NCBI RefSeq assembly: GCF_004770055.1
Contig: NZ_RQEP01000018.1
Coordinates: 496,001-560,000, forward strand
Origin: Leptospira semungkisensis
GTDB lineage: Bacteria > Spirochaetota > Leptospiria > Leptospirales > Leptospiraceae
Length of the DNA: 64,000 nt
Reading direction: 5' to 3'
Made by a program: the position numbers and the translations under genes. Every line of letters begins with the position of its first letter. Within the stretch, counting starts at the first letter, position 1. Under the pieces are notes generated by a model that made no database searches, had not been told where the DNA came from, and was given only the letters and a program-made list of their open reading frames with translations. Below, in pieces: positions 17,135-24,561 of this stretch.

Positions 17135-17782
17135 ATGCTGAACACTGCAATAGTCGATCCTTGGTCGGAGATCCGTCGAGAATTCGAGAATGAAATTTGT
17201 TCGATCGGGATCCCTAAAAAATTCCATAAAGGAGAACTGGTATTCGAGGAAGGAAGACCCTATACAGGATTTTTCGAAATCATATCAGGAATATTTAAAG
17301 TATTTTCATTAAATACGGACGGAAAAGAAGCTATCCTTAAGGTATTCTCACCTGGAGAACTGATCGCCACTCATCCCATCTTTCAACCCAAGGAACCTTG
17401 TATTTATCCTGGGTTTTGCGAGGCTTTAAAAGATGGTGAATTGATCTATTATCCTAAAAAAGAATTCATTTCATTCTTAAAGGGAAACAATCAGGCACTC
17501 TTTCTATTTTCTTACGCTACTGTAGAGCATTTGAATTATTTCAGAAAGAAGATGATGGAGAATTTATTCCTATCCGTAAAAGATAGAATCATTACTTTTT
17601 TAATCGAATCAGGAGCCGACCAAGGATTTGTATCCCTACCAGTCACAAAATACCAACTGGCTTCTCTCTTAGGAACTACTCCAGAATCAGTGAGTCGCGC
17701 ATTCCGCTTCCTCACCGAAGAACATATCGTCGAGGAAAGGAACGCTTCCTATCATATTCTCCAAAAATCTCCTTTGAACTAG
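17135..17782 (+). CDS. Crp/Fnr-family regulator of NO genes (DNR/NNR-like)
   Basis: A cAMP-receptor-like sensory domain (about residues 25-125) is followed by a dimerisation helix and a winged helix-turn-helix (VTKYQLASLLGTTPESVSRAFRFL, about residues 169-192). The recognition helix has E-S-V-S-R, the E-xx-S-R pattern that reads TTGAT half-sites, matching the boxes nearby. The clustered Cys residues of an oxygen-sensing FNR are absent (only scattered Cys remain), which argues for a haem/NO-sensing DNR or NNR type. The start is the ATG at 17135; an in-frame TTG at 17057 would run through the operator. It diverges from norCBQD. The effector is inferred. Confidence 0.88.
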   Translation: MLNTAIVDPWSEIRREFENEICSIGIPKKFHKGELVFEEGRPYTGFFEIISGIFKVFSLNTDGKEAILKVFSPGELIATHPIFQPKEPCIYPGFCEALKDGELIYYPKKEFISFLKGNNQALFLFSYATVEHLNYFRKKMMENLFLSVKDRIITFLIESGADQGFVSLPVTKYQLASLLGTTPESVSRAFRFLTEEHIVEERNASYHILQKSPLN

Positions 17783-17877
17783 ACCTTCTCAATCCCGTCG
17801 TTGAGATTTCTCATTCTTTTAAAGTCGATTCGATTTGACTCTTGTTGAAATAACTTTTTCTTGGAAATGAGGGAATC

Positions 17878-18810
17878 TTGGCGATCTTACTTCATTTGCT
17901 CGATCCGGTACGAAGCTTTTTTGTGCCTTCCTTTAAGATCTATTGGTTGTATCTACTTAGTTCGATTCTGATCACTTGCTTCTTCTTAATTCTACAAAAG
18001 ATTAGAAGAAAAGATTTCCGTTCTACCGAATATGCCAGAAGAAATCTCTCTCAAAAGATCTGGTTACATCCTTCTTCCATTTTGGATTATAAATACTATT
18101 TCGTGAATACGATCTTGTTTTCACTGTATTTCGGATATTTTGTACTTTCGAGCGCGACAGTCTCTTCTTTCATAAGTAGCAACCTCGCCCACTGGTTCGG
18201 AAGTTCCAAGCTCGCCTCTCCAACAGGATATTCCGTAATCGTAATCTATTCTCTACTTTTTTGGTTGGCGAATGATTTCGGAAGATTTTTAGCTCATTTC
18301 CTATTACACAAAACCTTCTTATGGGAGTTTCACAAATTTCATCATTCGGCAGAAGTGCTAAACCCACTCACAGTCTATCGAGTCCATCCGGTAGAAGGAA
18401 TATTAGTAAATTCTCTAGGAGCATTCTTCTCAGGAATTGTGACCGGCATCACAGTATTTTTATTTCCTGAAGGGATCCAGATGATCTCATTTTTAGGGGT
18501 AAATGCAGGAATCTTTGGATTCAATCTTTATGCGAATCTCAGACATTCTCATATCGATCTTCGATTTCCCAAATGGCTCAGTCATATTTTCTTAAGTCCT
18601 GCGCAGCACCAAGTGCATCACAGCAAAGACATCCAACTCCAGAACAAGAATCTAGGAGTTACATTCGCCTTTTGGGATATACTTTCTGGAAGCCTTCATA
18701 TTCCCAATGAAGAAGAAAACAAAAGTTTGATCTTCGGCCTGGAGAAAGAGAAAGAAGAATTTAAAAGCTTGTTCTCTATCTATTTTTCTCCGTTCAAAAA
18801 ACTTTTCTGA
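17878..18810 (+). CDS. Sterol desaturase/fatty acid hydroxylase superfamily protein
   Basis: The 310-residue membrane protein has four or five hydrophobic helices and the eight-histidine di-iron signature. The clusters are HFLLH, HKFHH, HSHID and HQVHH (about residues 141-246). Such enzymes hydroxylate or desaturate lipids using O2 at a membrane-embedded di-iron site. The substrate is unknown; bacterial members act on fatty acids, sterols or carotenoids. The start is TTG at 17878, a few bases after GAGGG; an ATG at 17867 is out of frame and no early ATG exists. It stands alone, ahead of a bidirectional hairpin terminator. Confidence 0.88.
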   Translation: MAILLHLLDPVRSFFVPSFKIYWLYLLSSILITCFFLILQKIRRKDFRSTEYARRNLSQKIWLHPSSILDYKYYFVNTILFSLYFGYFVLSSATVSSFISSNLAHWFGSSKLASPTGYSVIVIYSLLFWLANDFGRFLAHFLLHKTFLWEFHKFHHSAEVLNPLTVYRVHPVEGILVNSLGAFFSGIVTGITVFLFPEGIQMISFLGVNAGIFGFNLYANLRHSHIDLRFPKWLSHIFLSPAQHQVHHSKDIQLQNKNLGVTFAFWDILSGSLHIPNEEENKSLIFGLEKEKEEFKSLFSIYFSPFKKLF

Positions 18811-18849
18811 GCTCGATTTAATTTAGCATCTCTTACTAAATAACAACAT

Positions 18850-18878
18850 AAAAGTTCCCCGATATTCGGGGAACTTTT
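18850..18878. terminator. Bidirectional hairpin terminator
   Basis: A perfect 13-bp stem with a 3-nt loop (AAAAGTTCCCCGA-TAT-TCGGGGAACTTTT) sits between two converging genes. Its GC-rich core flanked by A4 and T4 suits termination in both directions. Confidence 0.85.
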
Positions 18879-18948
18879 CCGAGTCCCAACTTTAAGTTAT
18901 ATAAAGTCGTCTCCAATTTTACGGTCTTTGATACTAAGGATTACTATA

Positions 18949-19653
18949 TTAACTTTTTTTGTTAAATAAAATCAATCCTCGAATCGCGTATACATGGAGC
19001 AGCAAAGCGATCGGCGCCACAAGTCCAAGGACTAACATCATCGGAAATCTTCCCGCAGCTATACTTGAGGGAGTGGAATTACTCCAGATCGGATCAAAAA
19101 CGAGTAAAATTCGGGCTACGTTTAGTAAATCGAGCATTCCAACCATTGTAAAAATCCAAGCCATGATCGGCGCTGTCCGTATCTTCATGAATAATAGAAT
19201 TCCCGCCAAGGCAGCAGTCAGTCCGGTCAAGATATCTCCATAGCCTGCAAGTTCAAAATCCTTTGGTCCCTCGCCATTACGAGCCACTAAAATGAACACA
19301 AATCCCAAGAGACGAAACACTTGGACACCCACGAGCAGCTCAAGCGGTATGCCAGATATTAATCGTACAAATCTAGGCATTCTGAGCATCATAACCCCGA
19401 TTAAAACCGGAATCGTCAGCGCAAACAGATATCTGGGAATAATATCACCCGATTGATAGCTAAATACACCTGCAATCGTTAAACCCCAAACTAAAGCGAC
19501 CCAAACGGTTATGAAAGTCACTATTCGAATTCTAAGTTTTTGTTTTACTCCCTGATCGACATCTAAGGCTCCAATTCCCTTCAATAGCAATCTTGAAAAA
19601 AGGATTGGGGTCAAGATCCCCAGCGCACACGTAACTAAGTTGATTAGATTCAT
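18949..19653 (-). CDS. Hypothetical seven-helix membrane protein
   Basis: The 234-residue protein has about seven hydrophobic segments and few charged residues. A central motif reads GEGPKDFELAGYGDILTGLTAALAG. No family I can name with confidence; it is an inner-membrane protein without visible catalytic residues. It diverges from the TetR-type regulator at 19813, and an ACGACCGGTCGT operator lies 64 bp before its start. It is therefore the likely target of that repressor. On the minus strand TTGATA (19736-19731) overlapping the operator could serve as a -35. Confidence 0.7.
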   Translation of the reverse strand: MNLINLVTCALGILTPILFSRLLLKGIGALDVDQGVKQKLRIRIVTFITVWVALVWGLTIAGVFSYQSGDIIPRYLFALTIPVLIGVMMLRMPRFVRLISGIPLELLVGVQVFRLLGFVFILVARNGEGPKDFELAGYGDILTGLTAALAGILLFMKIRTAPIMAWIFTMVGMLDLLNVARILLVFDPIWSNSTPSSIAAGRFPMMLVLGLVAPIALLLHVYAIRGLILFNKKS

Positions 19654-19716
19654 ACTTCTCCCTTCCAGCCTCTTATTTGAATAAAAATAGAGAGGGCTTC
19701 TTCAACCAGAACTAAA

Positions 19717-19733
19717 ACGACCGGTCGTATTAT
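19717..19733. promoter_or_regulatory. TetR-type operator 1
   Basis: The core ACGACCGGTCGT (19717-19728) is a perfect 12-bp palindrome, followed by ATTAT. The same 17-bp pattern recurs at 19791-19807 with one difference. It lies upstream of the minus-strand membrane protein gene. Confidence 0.75.
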
Positions 19734-19779
19734 CAAGAAATTTATTAAATTCCGGATGCAAGATACAAGTGAATAGCGA

Positions 19780-19807
19780 TTGACTCATAGACGACCGGTC
19801 ATATTAT
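19780..19807 (+). promoter_or_regulatory. Promoter and operator 2 of the TetR-type regulator
   Basis: The -35 TTGACT (19780-19785) and -10 TATTAT (19802-19807) are 16 bp apart. The operator ACGACCGGTCAT (19791-19802) occupies the spacer, an arrangement for autorepression. The expected transcription start is about 19813-19814, which coincides with the ATG at 19813. Confidence 0.75.
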
Positions 19808-19812
19808 AAGGC

Positions 19813-20403
19813 ATGCGCATCTCACAAAGCGACGTAATCGCCCAGAAAGAACATATTTTGGAAGTAGGAACGAATCTGATACGCTCGTTGGGTTTTACTG
19901 GAGCGGGAGTAGCTCAGATTTGCCAAGCTGCTTCGATTCCTAAAGGATCTTTTTATAATTATTTTCCAGGGAAATCTGAGTTTGCTATCGAGGCTTTAGA
20001 ACTATATAGTAAGGACGCCCTTGCAGAATGTCATAAGTATCTTGATAATAAGGAGCTCTCTCCTAAAGAACGCATTCTTCAAATGTTTAAGAATAGAATA
20101 GATAGTGAAAAGAAACTTCTTAAAAAGAATATATCCTGCCTTGGAAACATGCTAGGCCAGAATGTCCTGAACGATGATAAGCAGATTATCGAAGGACTTC
20201 GCAAATTGTACAATGGAATGAGTTCGATTTTAGCGGACACACTGTCCGAGATCTATGATTCGAAAAATGCAAGGACTTGGGCAGCCTTTCTGGAACAATC
20301 TTGGCGAGGAGCTATGCTCGCAGCCAGAGCAACACATTCCACGCAACCCTTAGATATTTTTATCCAGACTCTCGGAAAAATATTGGATGAAGGAGAATTC
20401 TAA
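19813..20403 (+). CDS. TetR/AcrR-family repressor
   Basis: This 196-residue regulator has an N-terminal TetR helix-turn-helix (about residues 10-56; GAGVAQICQAASIPKGSFYNYFPGKSEF), and its C-terminal half is an all-helical ligand-binding domain. The GSFYNYF recognition helix and the CLGNMLGQNV segment resemble TetR proteins that sense reactive electrophiles; the ligand is not established here. Operators at 19717 and 19791 suggest that it represses itself and the divergent membrane protein. No Shine-Dalgarno is placed at a useful distance from the ATG. Confidence 0.9.
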   Translation: MRISQSDVIAQKEHILEVGTNLIRSLGFTGAGVAQICQAASIPKGSFYNYFPGKSEFAIEALELYSKDALAECHKYLDNKELSPKERILQMFKNRIDSEKKLLKKNISCLGNMLGQNVLNDDKQIIEGLRKLYNGMSSILADTLSEIYDSKNARTWAAFLEQSWRGAMLAARATHSTQPLDIFIQTLGKILDEGEF

Positions 20404-20643
20404 TTTCTTAGTCCAACCTGCAAAATGGATTTCACCATTCCTAGTATCCTAGTCGAAATTATACGTTTCAGTCGATTGTTCTAAGACGGTAATGTCGTTT
20501 GTAAAAACGTATCTATAATTAGTTTTCAAAAGAAAATATTAGACTACTAATCTTCGCAAAACTTTTGGAATAGTTGCAATTCAATCCGAAAATTCATATT
20601 AGTATTTCACTACTATCTTAGATTCTTAACGGAAAAATAGAAC

Positions 20644-21654
20644 ATGCAGATTAAGAGCGAGAACCTTCTGGATATAGTAACCAAATCCGGAGAAAGTGAA
20701 TTTCAAGTTCGTTTCTTAAAGGATGAGAGCGTTGGACTTCTTACAACTCGAACAGAAAGAAATTACCTAATTTTAGACAGCTTAGATTATTGGTACGACC
20801 TAATTCAATCCGGGTATCCTAGAAAGAAAAAATGCTCCTGTAAAAACGAATGGTTTAATATCCAATTCGAATATTTTAAGAGACCGTACGAGGGTGATAC
20901 CGACTTCGAACAGATAATCGTTCATTCAAAATGCACGCAGTGTGGAAAAGAAACGAAATACTTATCGATCGACATAGACTATTCTCCTACAAAACATCTA
21001 TTCGAACAGCCGATTACTTATTGCGAAAATCCTAATATAAAATATAAATTCACGTCGATATCCAGCCTTTGGTCCGGAAACAGTATAACCGATCTTTTAT
21101 CGTATATGTTCAGTATCCCTAATATGAATGTTTACAGTTGGTTTTGGAAAAGTCCGGAAAATTTACGATATTTTGAAAAGGTAACGTATGACAAAGCTTT
21201 ACAAGTCATATCCATAAATCACAAGTATTTAGGTTTTTTCTTTTCCTTGAATCAGATCGACATGGATAAAATAATTCAGGAATTAGATGATAAAGGGGCT
21301 TATTTGGAGGATGATATTTGGAGGCGTGACGAGATAATTCATCTGTCGGCGCCCATCAATATATTCGGCCTCGGCCTCCAATACCAAATTCAGTATTGCA
21401 ATCAATTTCTAAATCAAGGAGAGCTAATTGATAAATCGACCCAGTTTGAAAATCTTACGAACGATTTTAAAAATTGGCTCGAACAAAAATTCATCACGAA
21501 ACGAGGTAAAAATTGTTATGATGATGAAAATGCTTATGAAAAATATATAAAATATATTAAATCGCGAGATAAACGAAACAAGAGTTCGACGTTCACAGAA
21601 TTTTTCAAAAAACTGCGCCGTTTTCTAGTAAAGAGAATCCGGAAATCGTTGTGA
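20644..21654 (+). CDS. Hypothetical protein with a split Cys4 zinc-ribbon-like motif
   Basis: The 336-residue protein resembles no family I recognise. It has a Cys pair C64-x-C66 and a second pair C97-x-x-C100 (CSC and CTQC), spaced like a zinc ribbon. The middle is rich in aromatic residues, and the C-terminus is strongly basic (KKLRRFLVKRIRKSL), suggesting nucleic acid or membrane binding. Its codons are visibly more AT-rich than those of its neighbours and 240 bp of AT-rich non-coding DNA precede it, both compatible with recent acquisition. No signal peptide. Function unknown. Confidence 0.65.
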   Translation: MQIKSENLLDIVTKSGESEFQVRFLKDESVGLLTTRTERNYLILDSLDYWYDLIQSGYPRKKKCSCKNEWFNIQFEYFKRPYEGDTDFEQIIVHSKCTQCGKETKYLSIDIDYSPTKHLFEQPITYCENPNIKYKFTSISSLWSGNSITDLLSYMFSIPNMNVYSWFWKSPENLRYFEKVTYDKALQVISINHKYLGFFFSLNQIDMDKIIQELDDKGAYLEDDIWRRDEIIHLSAPINIFGLGLQYQIQYCNQFLNQGELIDKSTQFENLTNDFKNWLEQKFITKRGKNCYDDENAYEKYIKYIKSRDKRNKSSTFTEFFKKLRRFLVKRIRKSL

Positions 21655-21690
21655 TCGGCAGATTGAGGCTTTACTCAATTGATCCGGAAT

Positions 21691-22161
21691 TTATTTACCA
21701 GCGCTTGGCATCGTAATATAGTCGATAAACTTTGTTTTCATAAATTCATCAATCGGAGCGGAGAATTGATGATAGACCAAGAAGAAGATCCAATAAACCA
21801 AAGTCGCTGCAACCAAGGTCCTCGCTGTCATGTTGGCCACCGCAGGAGAAGCGGTATAATACATGCGGATCACAGTGATCGGCCAGATAAATAACAGAAA
21901 AAAGTAAAATGCTCTAGGCAAACCGTAAATCCAGCTCAGGATCTCTGCTGGATAAGCTTTGGATAATCTCTCGTAAGCTTCTTTCAATTCCGGAAAGAAT
22001 TGGAAGAAATAGAATACGAAAACAAAGAAGGTCGCGATCTTCCAGATGATCTCGATATCGTTACGTATCAATACAAGGGTCAGGCCCACGAACCAAAGCA
22101 GGAATATAGGAAATACGATCTGTTGTAATAAGCTGGAACCGGCCTGAGCGAGAAACATCAA
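21691..22161 (-). CDS. Hypothetical membrane protein after pdxA
   Basis: The 156-residue protein has four predicted transmembrane helices (about 12-31, 38-54, 80-100 and 112-130) and a central FPELKEAYERLSKAYP loop. I recognise no family beyond a spirochaete-type membrane protein. Its ATG overlaps the pdxA stop by four bases, so it is translationally coupled to pdxA, although no link to vitamin B6 synthesis is evident. It ends 37 bp before the convergent zinc-ribbon-like gene. Confidence 0.65.
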   Translation of the reverse strand: MMFLAQAGSSLLQQIVFPIFLLWFVGLTLVLIRNDIEIIWKIATFFVFVFYFFQFFPELKEAYERLSKAYPAEILSWIYGLPRAFYFFLLFIWPITVIRMYYTASPAVANMTARTLVAATLVYWIFFLVYHQFSAPIDEFMKTKFIDYITMPSAGK

Positions 22162-23135
22162 TGGATACTCCTAGAACTATTCTCGGCAGAAAGAGCCTTT
22201 GAGACCCATTCTAAACATTGCAGAAAACTCTCCGGATCCGCTTTTCCACTCCCTGCAATATCGAAAGCAGTTCCATGGTCCGGGGAGACCCGAATAAAAT
22301 CCAAACCTAAGGTTAGATTTACCCCGTATTTTCCCTCCCACATCTTGAAAGGGATCAGTCCTTGGTCATGATAACATGCCAAGAAAAGAGAATATTTATG
22401 ACGAGACGTTTCGCTGAATGCCCCGTCCGCAGATAACGGATCCGATACATTCAATCCTGCCTTTCTCATCTTTGAGATCATCGGTGAGAGGATCTTTTTT
22501 TCCTCGTCCCCTACCTTTCCGCCTTCGCCCGCATGAGGATTCAATCCTAAGAAGGCGATCCTTTCTTCTTTTTGGATGGGAGCGGAACGGATCGCAGAGA
22601 TTAAACTAGGAAGATGGATTTTTTTCAAGTAGAAAGGTACCTTTTGCAAAGGCACATGAGTCGTAAGAGGAAGCACATTCAATTCCCTTCCCGCCATAAG
22701 CATGTAAGTCGGCCTGGAATATCGATCTGCCAAATACTCAGTATGTCCTCTGAATCCTTTCACTCCGGATTTCAGGACCCATTCCTTGCTTAAAGGAAGA
22801 GTGATCAGATTTCCATTTAACTTCTTTTGGAGTTCCACTCCTTCTGCCAAAGATGCAAACGCTGCTTTGCCGGAGACCTCAGAAGGCTTTCCGATTTGCA
22901 AACTGGCTTCTTCTATAGGAGTGAGCGCGTGTTTTCTCCAAACGTAGAGACCAGGCTCGGAGATTTTTGTAGGATCTCCTACTTCCTTCCAGCCTGGATA
23001 AGAAACGAAAGAGTTGGAGCTGACTAAGAGTAGGATTTTTTCTCGGGAGTGAGAGTCTAACTTCTCCTGAGATAGATTTACAATTTCAGGGCCAATCCCG
23101 CAGGGATCTCCTTCTGTGATAAGGATCGGAACCAA
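22158..23135 (-). CDS. pdxA: 4-hydroxythreonine-4-phosphate dehydrogenase
   Basis: PdxA catalyses the NAD-dependent oxidation of 4-hydroxythreonine-4-phosphate in the DXP-dependent pyridoxal phosphate pathway. The 325-residue protein has the family start ITEGDPCGIGPEI and the three metal-ligand His regions GHTEYLADRY, LNPHAGEGG and CYHDQGLIPFK. VNLTLGLDFIRVSPDHGTAFDIAG is near the C-terminus. The start is TTG at 23135, preceded by AGGG; no ATG is available before the conserved N-terminus, and an in-frame stop (that of the bactofilin gene) lies 21 bp upstream. It probably follows the bactofilin gene in one transcript. Confidence 0.93.
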   Translation of the reverse strand: MVPILITEGDPCGIGPEIVNLSQEKLDSHSREKILLLVSSNSFVSYPGWKEVGDPTKISEPGLYVWRKHALTPIEEASLQIGKPSEVSGKAAFASLAEGVELQKKLNGNLITLPLSKEWVLKSGVKGFRGHTEYLADRYSRPTYMLMAGRELNVLPLTTHVPLQKVPFYLKKIHLPSLISAIRSAPIQKEERIAFLGLNPHAGEGGKVGDEEKKILSPMISKMRKAGLNVSDPLSADGAFSETSRHKYSLFLACYHDQGLIPFKMWEGKYGVNLTLGLDFIRVSPDHGTAFDIAGSGKADPESFLQCLEWVSKALSAENSSRSIH

Positions 23136-23156
23136 GGCCCTGGACGTTTTGGAAGA

Positions 23157-23600
23157 TTAAGCTTCCTTAGCTGTGGTTTGTTTTCCGAAGAGTCTTTCTA
23201 AGGTCAAAGAATCTTTCGCGTATTCTAATTCGATATGATCCTTGTTGGAATGTTTCAGATCGCTGGAGATAATGCAACGTCCTTCGAGAACCACTCCGTT
23301 TTGGATGATCAACTCAGGAGTGCGGATATCTCCTAAAATTCTGGAAGTAGGAAGAAGCATCACTCTGTTTCGAGCTGTGATATTTCCGATTACGATTCCT
23401 TCTATAATGACGCTGGCTGCAGTGATATTGGTGCGAACCTTTCCGGAAGCTCCGATGTACAATTGCTCCGCTTGCAGAGATTTACCTTCGAACTTTCCGT
23501 CAATCTTTAAGGATCCATTGATGAAAAACTTCCCGTTAAAGTAGGAATTTTCGCCGATTGTGGAGTTTGTAACTTCGGAGGAGTTCTTAACAAGTGCCAT
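23157..23600 (-). CDS. Bactofilin
   Basis: The protein has 147 residues. A right-handed beta-helix core (about residues 18-115) contains repeating short strands such as SYFNGKFFINGSLKIDGKFEGKSL and IGNITARNRVMLLPTSRILGDI, typical of bactofilins (DUF583). Short disordered tails flank it. Bactofilins polymerise into nucleotide-free filaments that scaffold cell-envelope enzymes; in spirochaetes they have been linked to cell shape. The ATG at 23600 has a 17-bp palindrome just upstream. The neighbours are pdxA downstream and a coiled-coil protein gene upstream, all on the minus strand. Confidence 0.92.
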   Translation of the reverse strand: MALVKNSSEVTNSTIGENSYFNGKFFINGSLKIDGKFEGKSLQAEQLYIGASGKVRTNITAASVIIEGIVIGNITARNRVMLLPTSRILGDIRTPELIIQNGVVLEGRCIISSDLKHSNKDHIELEYAKDSLTLERLFGKQTTAKEA

Positions 23601-23621
23601 GAATTCTGAATCCTATATCCT

Positions 23622-23638
23622 CGGATCAGTCTGATCCG
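23622..23638. promoter_or_regulatory. Perfect 17-bp palindrome upstream of the bactofilin gene
   Basis: CGGATCAG-T-CTGATCCG is a perfect inverted repeat 22 bp before the bactofilin ATG. It could be an operator or a small hairpin in the mRNA leader. No T-tract follows, so a terminator is unlikely. Confidence 0.4.
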
Positions 23639-23723
23639 GTGTAAACACTAAGTAAAACGCCCCCTGGGCATAGGAAAAGGAATTTTTTAGTTCCGGCCTC
23701 GTTTTTGAGAACCGGCCTAGATC

Positions 23724-24494
23724 TCAGTGCTTGATATTCGGAACGTTGATCCGATCCAGGACTTCGCCGGTAAATTCTCTAAATTCTTCTAACGCTTCCG
23801 GGATGGACTTTCCTTCCAGCTCTGTCGCTTTCTCGAAACGAGGATTGAAGGTGATATTGTCTTCTAGATTCATGATCACCCCTCCTCCAGCCTTGAATTC
23901 TCCCAAGATCTTTACCAAGAACTCGTTGAATTTTTGGAACATCTCGAAAGCCTCAGCGATGAAGATACGGGTTTGTTTGTTCTTCATCCGGCTCAACTGT
24001 TCTCGGAAGTCCTGTTTTTCCGCAGCCTGGTATTCTTCGATCGTTTCGGTCAAGACCTTGATATTGCGTCGGATATTCTCCATATGTTTCACGACCCCGT
24101 CCTTCTCATTTCCATGAGAGAAGTCGAAACGTATATGGGTCTCGTTCAAGATAGGAAGATATTCTCTGTCTAAAACATTGATCCAAGTACCGATCTGGTT
24201 CACTTCGGTATCGTTGGAGTTGGGAGAGATCTTCATGATCGGATACTTTGCAAGGATCCGTCCGGCTGCATCCGGATTTTCTCGGAACATACGGATCTGT
24301 TCTGCGGCATTTTCCAAGTTATCCGGAATTCCTTCCGGAGAGATCTCTCTCATTCGGTTCTTATATTTGTCCAGATCCCTGGTCACCCTGTACTTCTGCT
24401 CATCGTTCTTGGACAAACGCAGTATCTTTTCCAATTGCTGGATCATCTTCTGATGACGCTGCAGTTCTAGAATTTGCTCTTGGGTGATTGCCAT
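23724..24494 (-). CDS. Hypothetical coiled-coil protein
   Basis: This is a 256-residue, highly charged, mostly helical cytoplasmic protein without signal peptide or membrane segments. Probable coiled coils span about residues 5-60 and 125-175 (ELQRHQKMIQQLEKILRL; KHMENIRRNIKVLTETIEEY). A short conserved-looking stretch is FKAGGGVIMNLEDNITFNPRFEKATELEGKS. I recognise it only as a Leptospira-type conserved protein. Its position before bactofilin on the same strand hints at an envelope or cytoskeletal partner, which is inference. Confidence 0.7.
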   Translation of the reverse strand: MAITQEQILELQRHQKMIQQLEKILRLSKNDEQKYRVTRDLDKYKNRMREISPEGIPDNLENAAEQIRMFRENPDAAGRILAKYPIMKISPNSNDTEVNQIGTWINVLDREYLPILNETHIRFDFSHGNEKDGVVKHMENIRRNIKVLTETIEEYQAAEKQDFREQLSRMKNKQTRIFIAEAFEMFQKFNEFLVKILGEFKAGGGVIMNLEDNITFNPRFEKATELEGKSIPEALEEFREFTGEVLDRINVPNIKH

Positions 24495-24561
24495 GTTATA
24501 CGACTGATTTTAGAAAATCGATTCTCTCTAGGCAAGAAAATTATCTCAATGCCAAAAGGTC

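Noticed and set aside
20404..20643. Hidden gene or structure in the AT-rich spacer
   Set aside because: No open frame with a ribosome-binding site and no strong inverted repeat was found.
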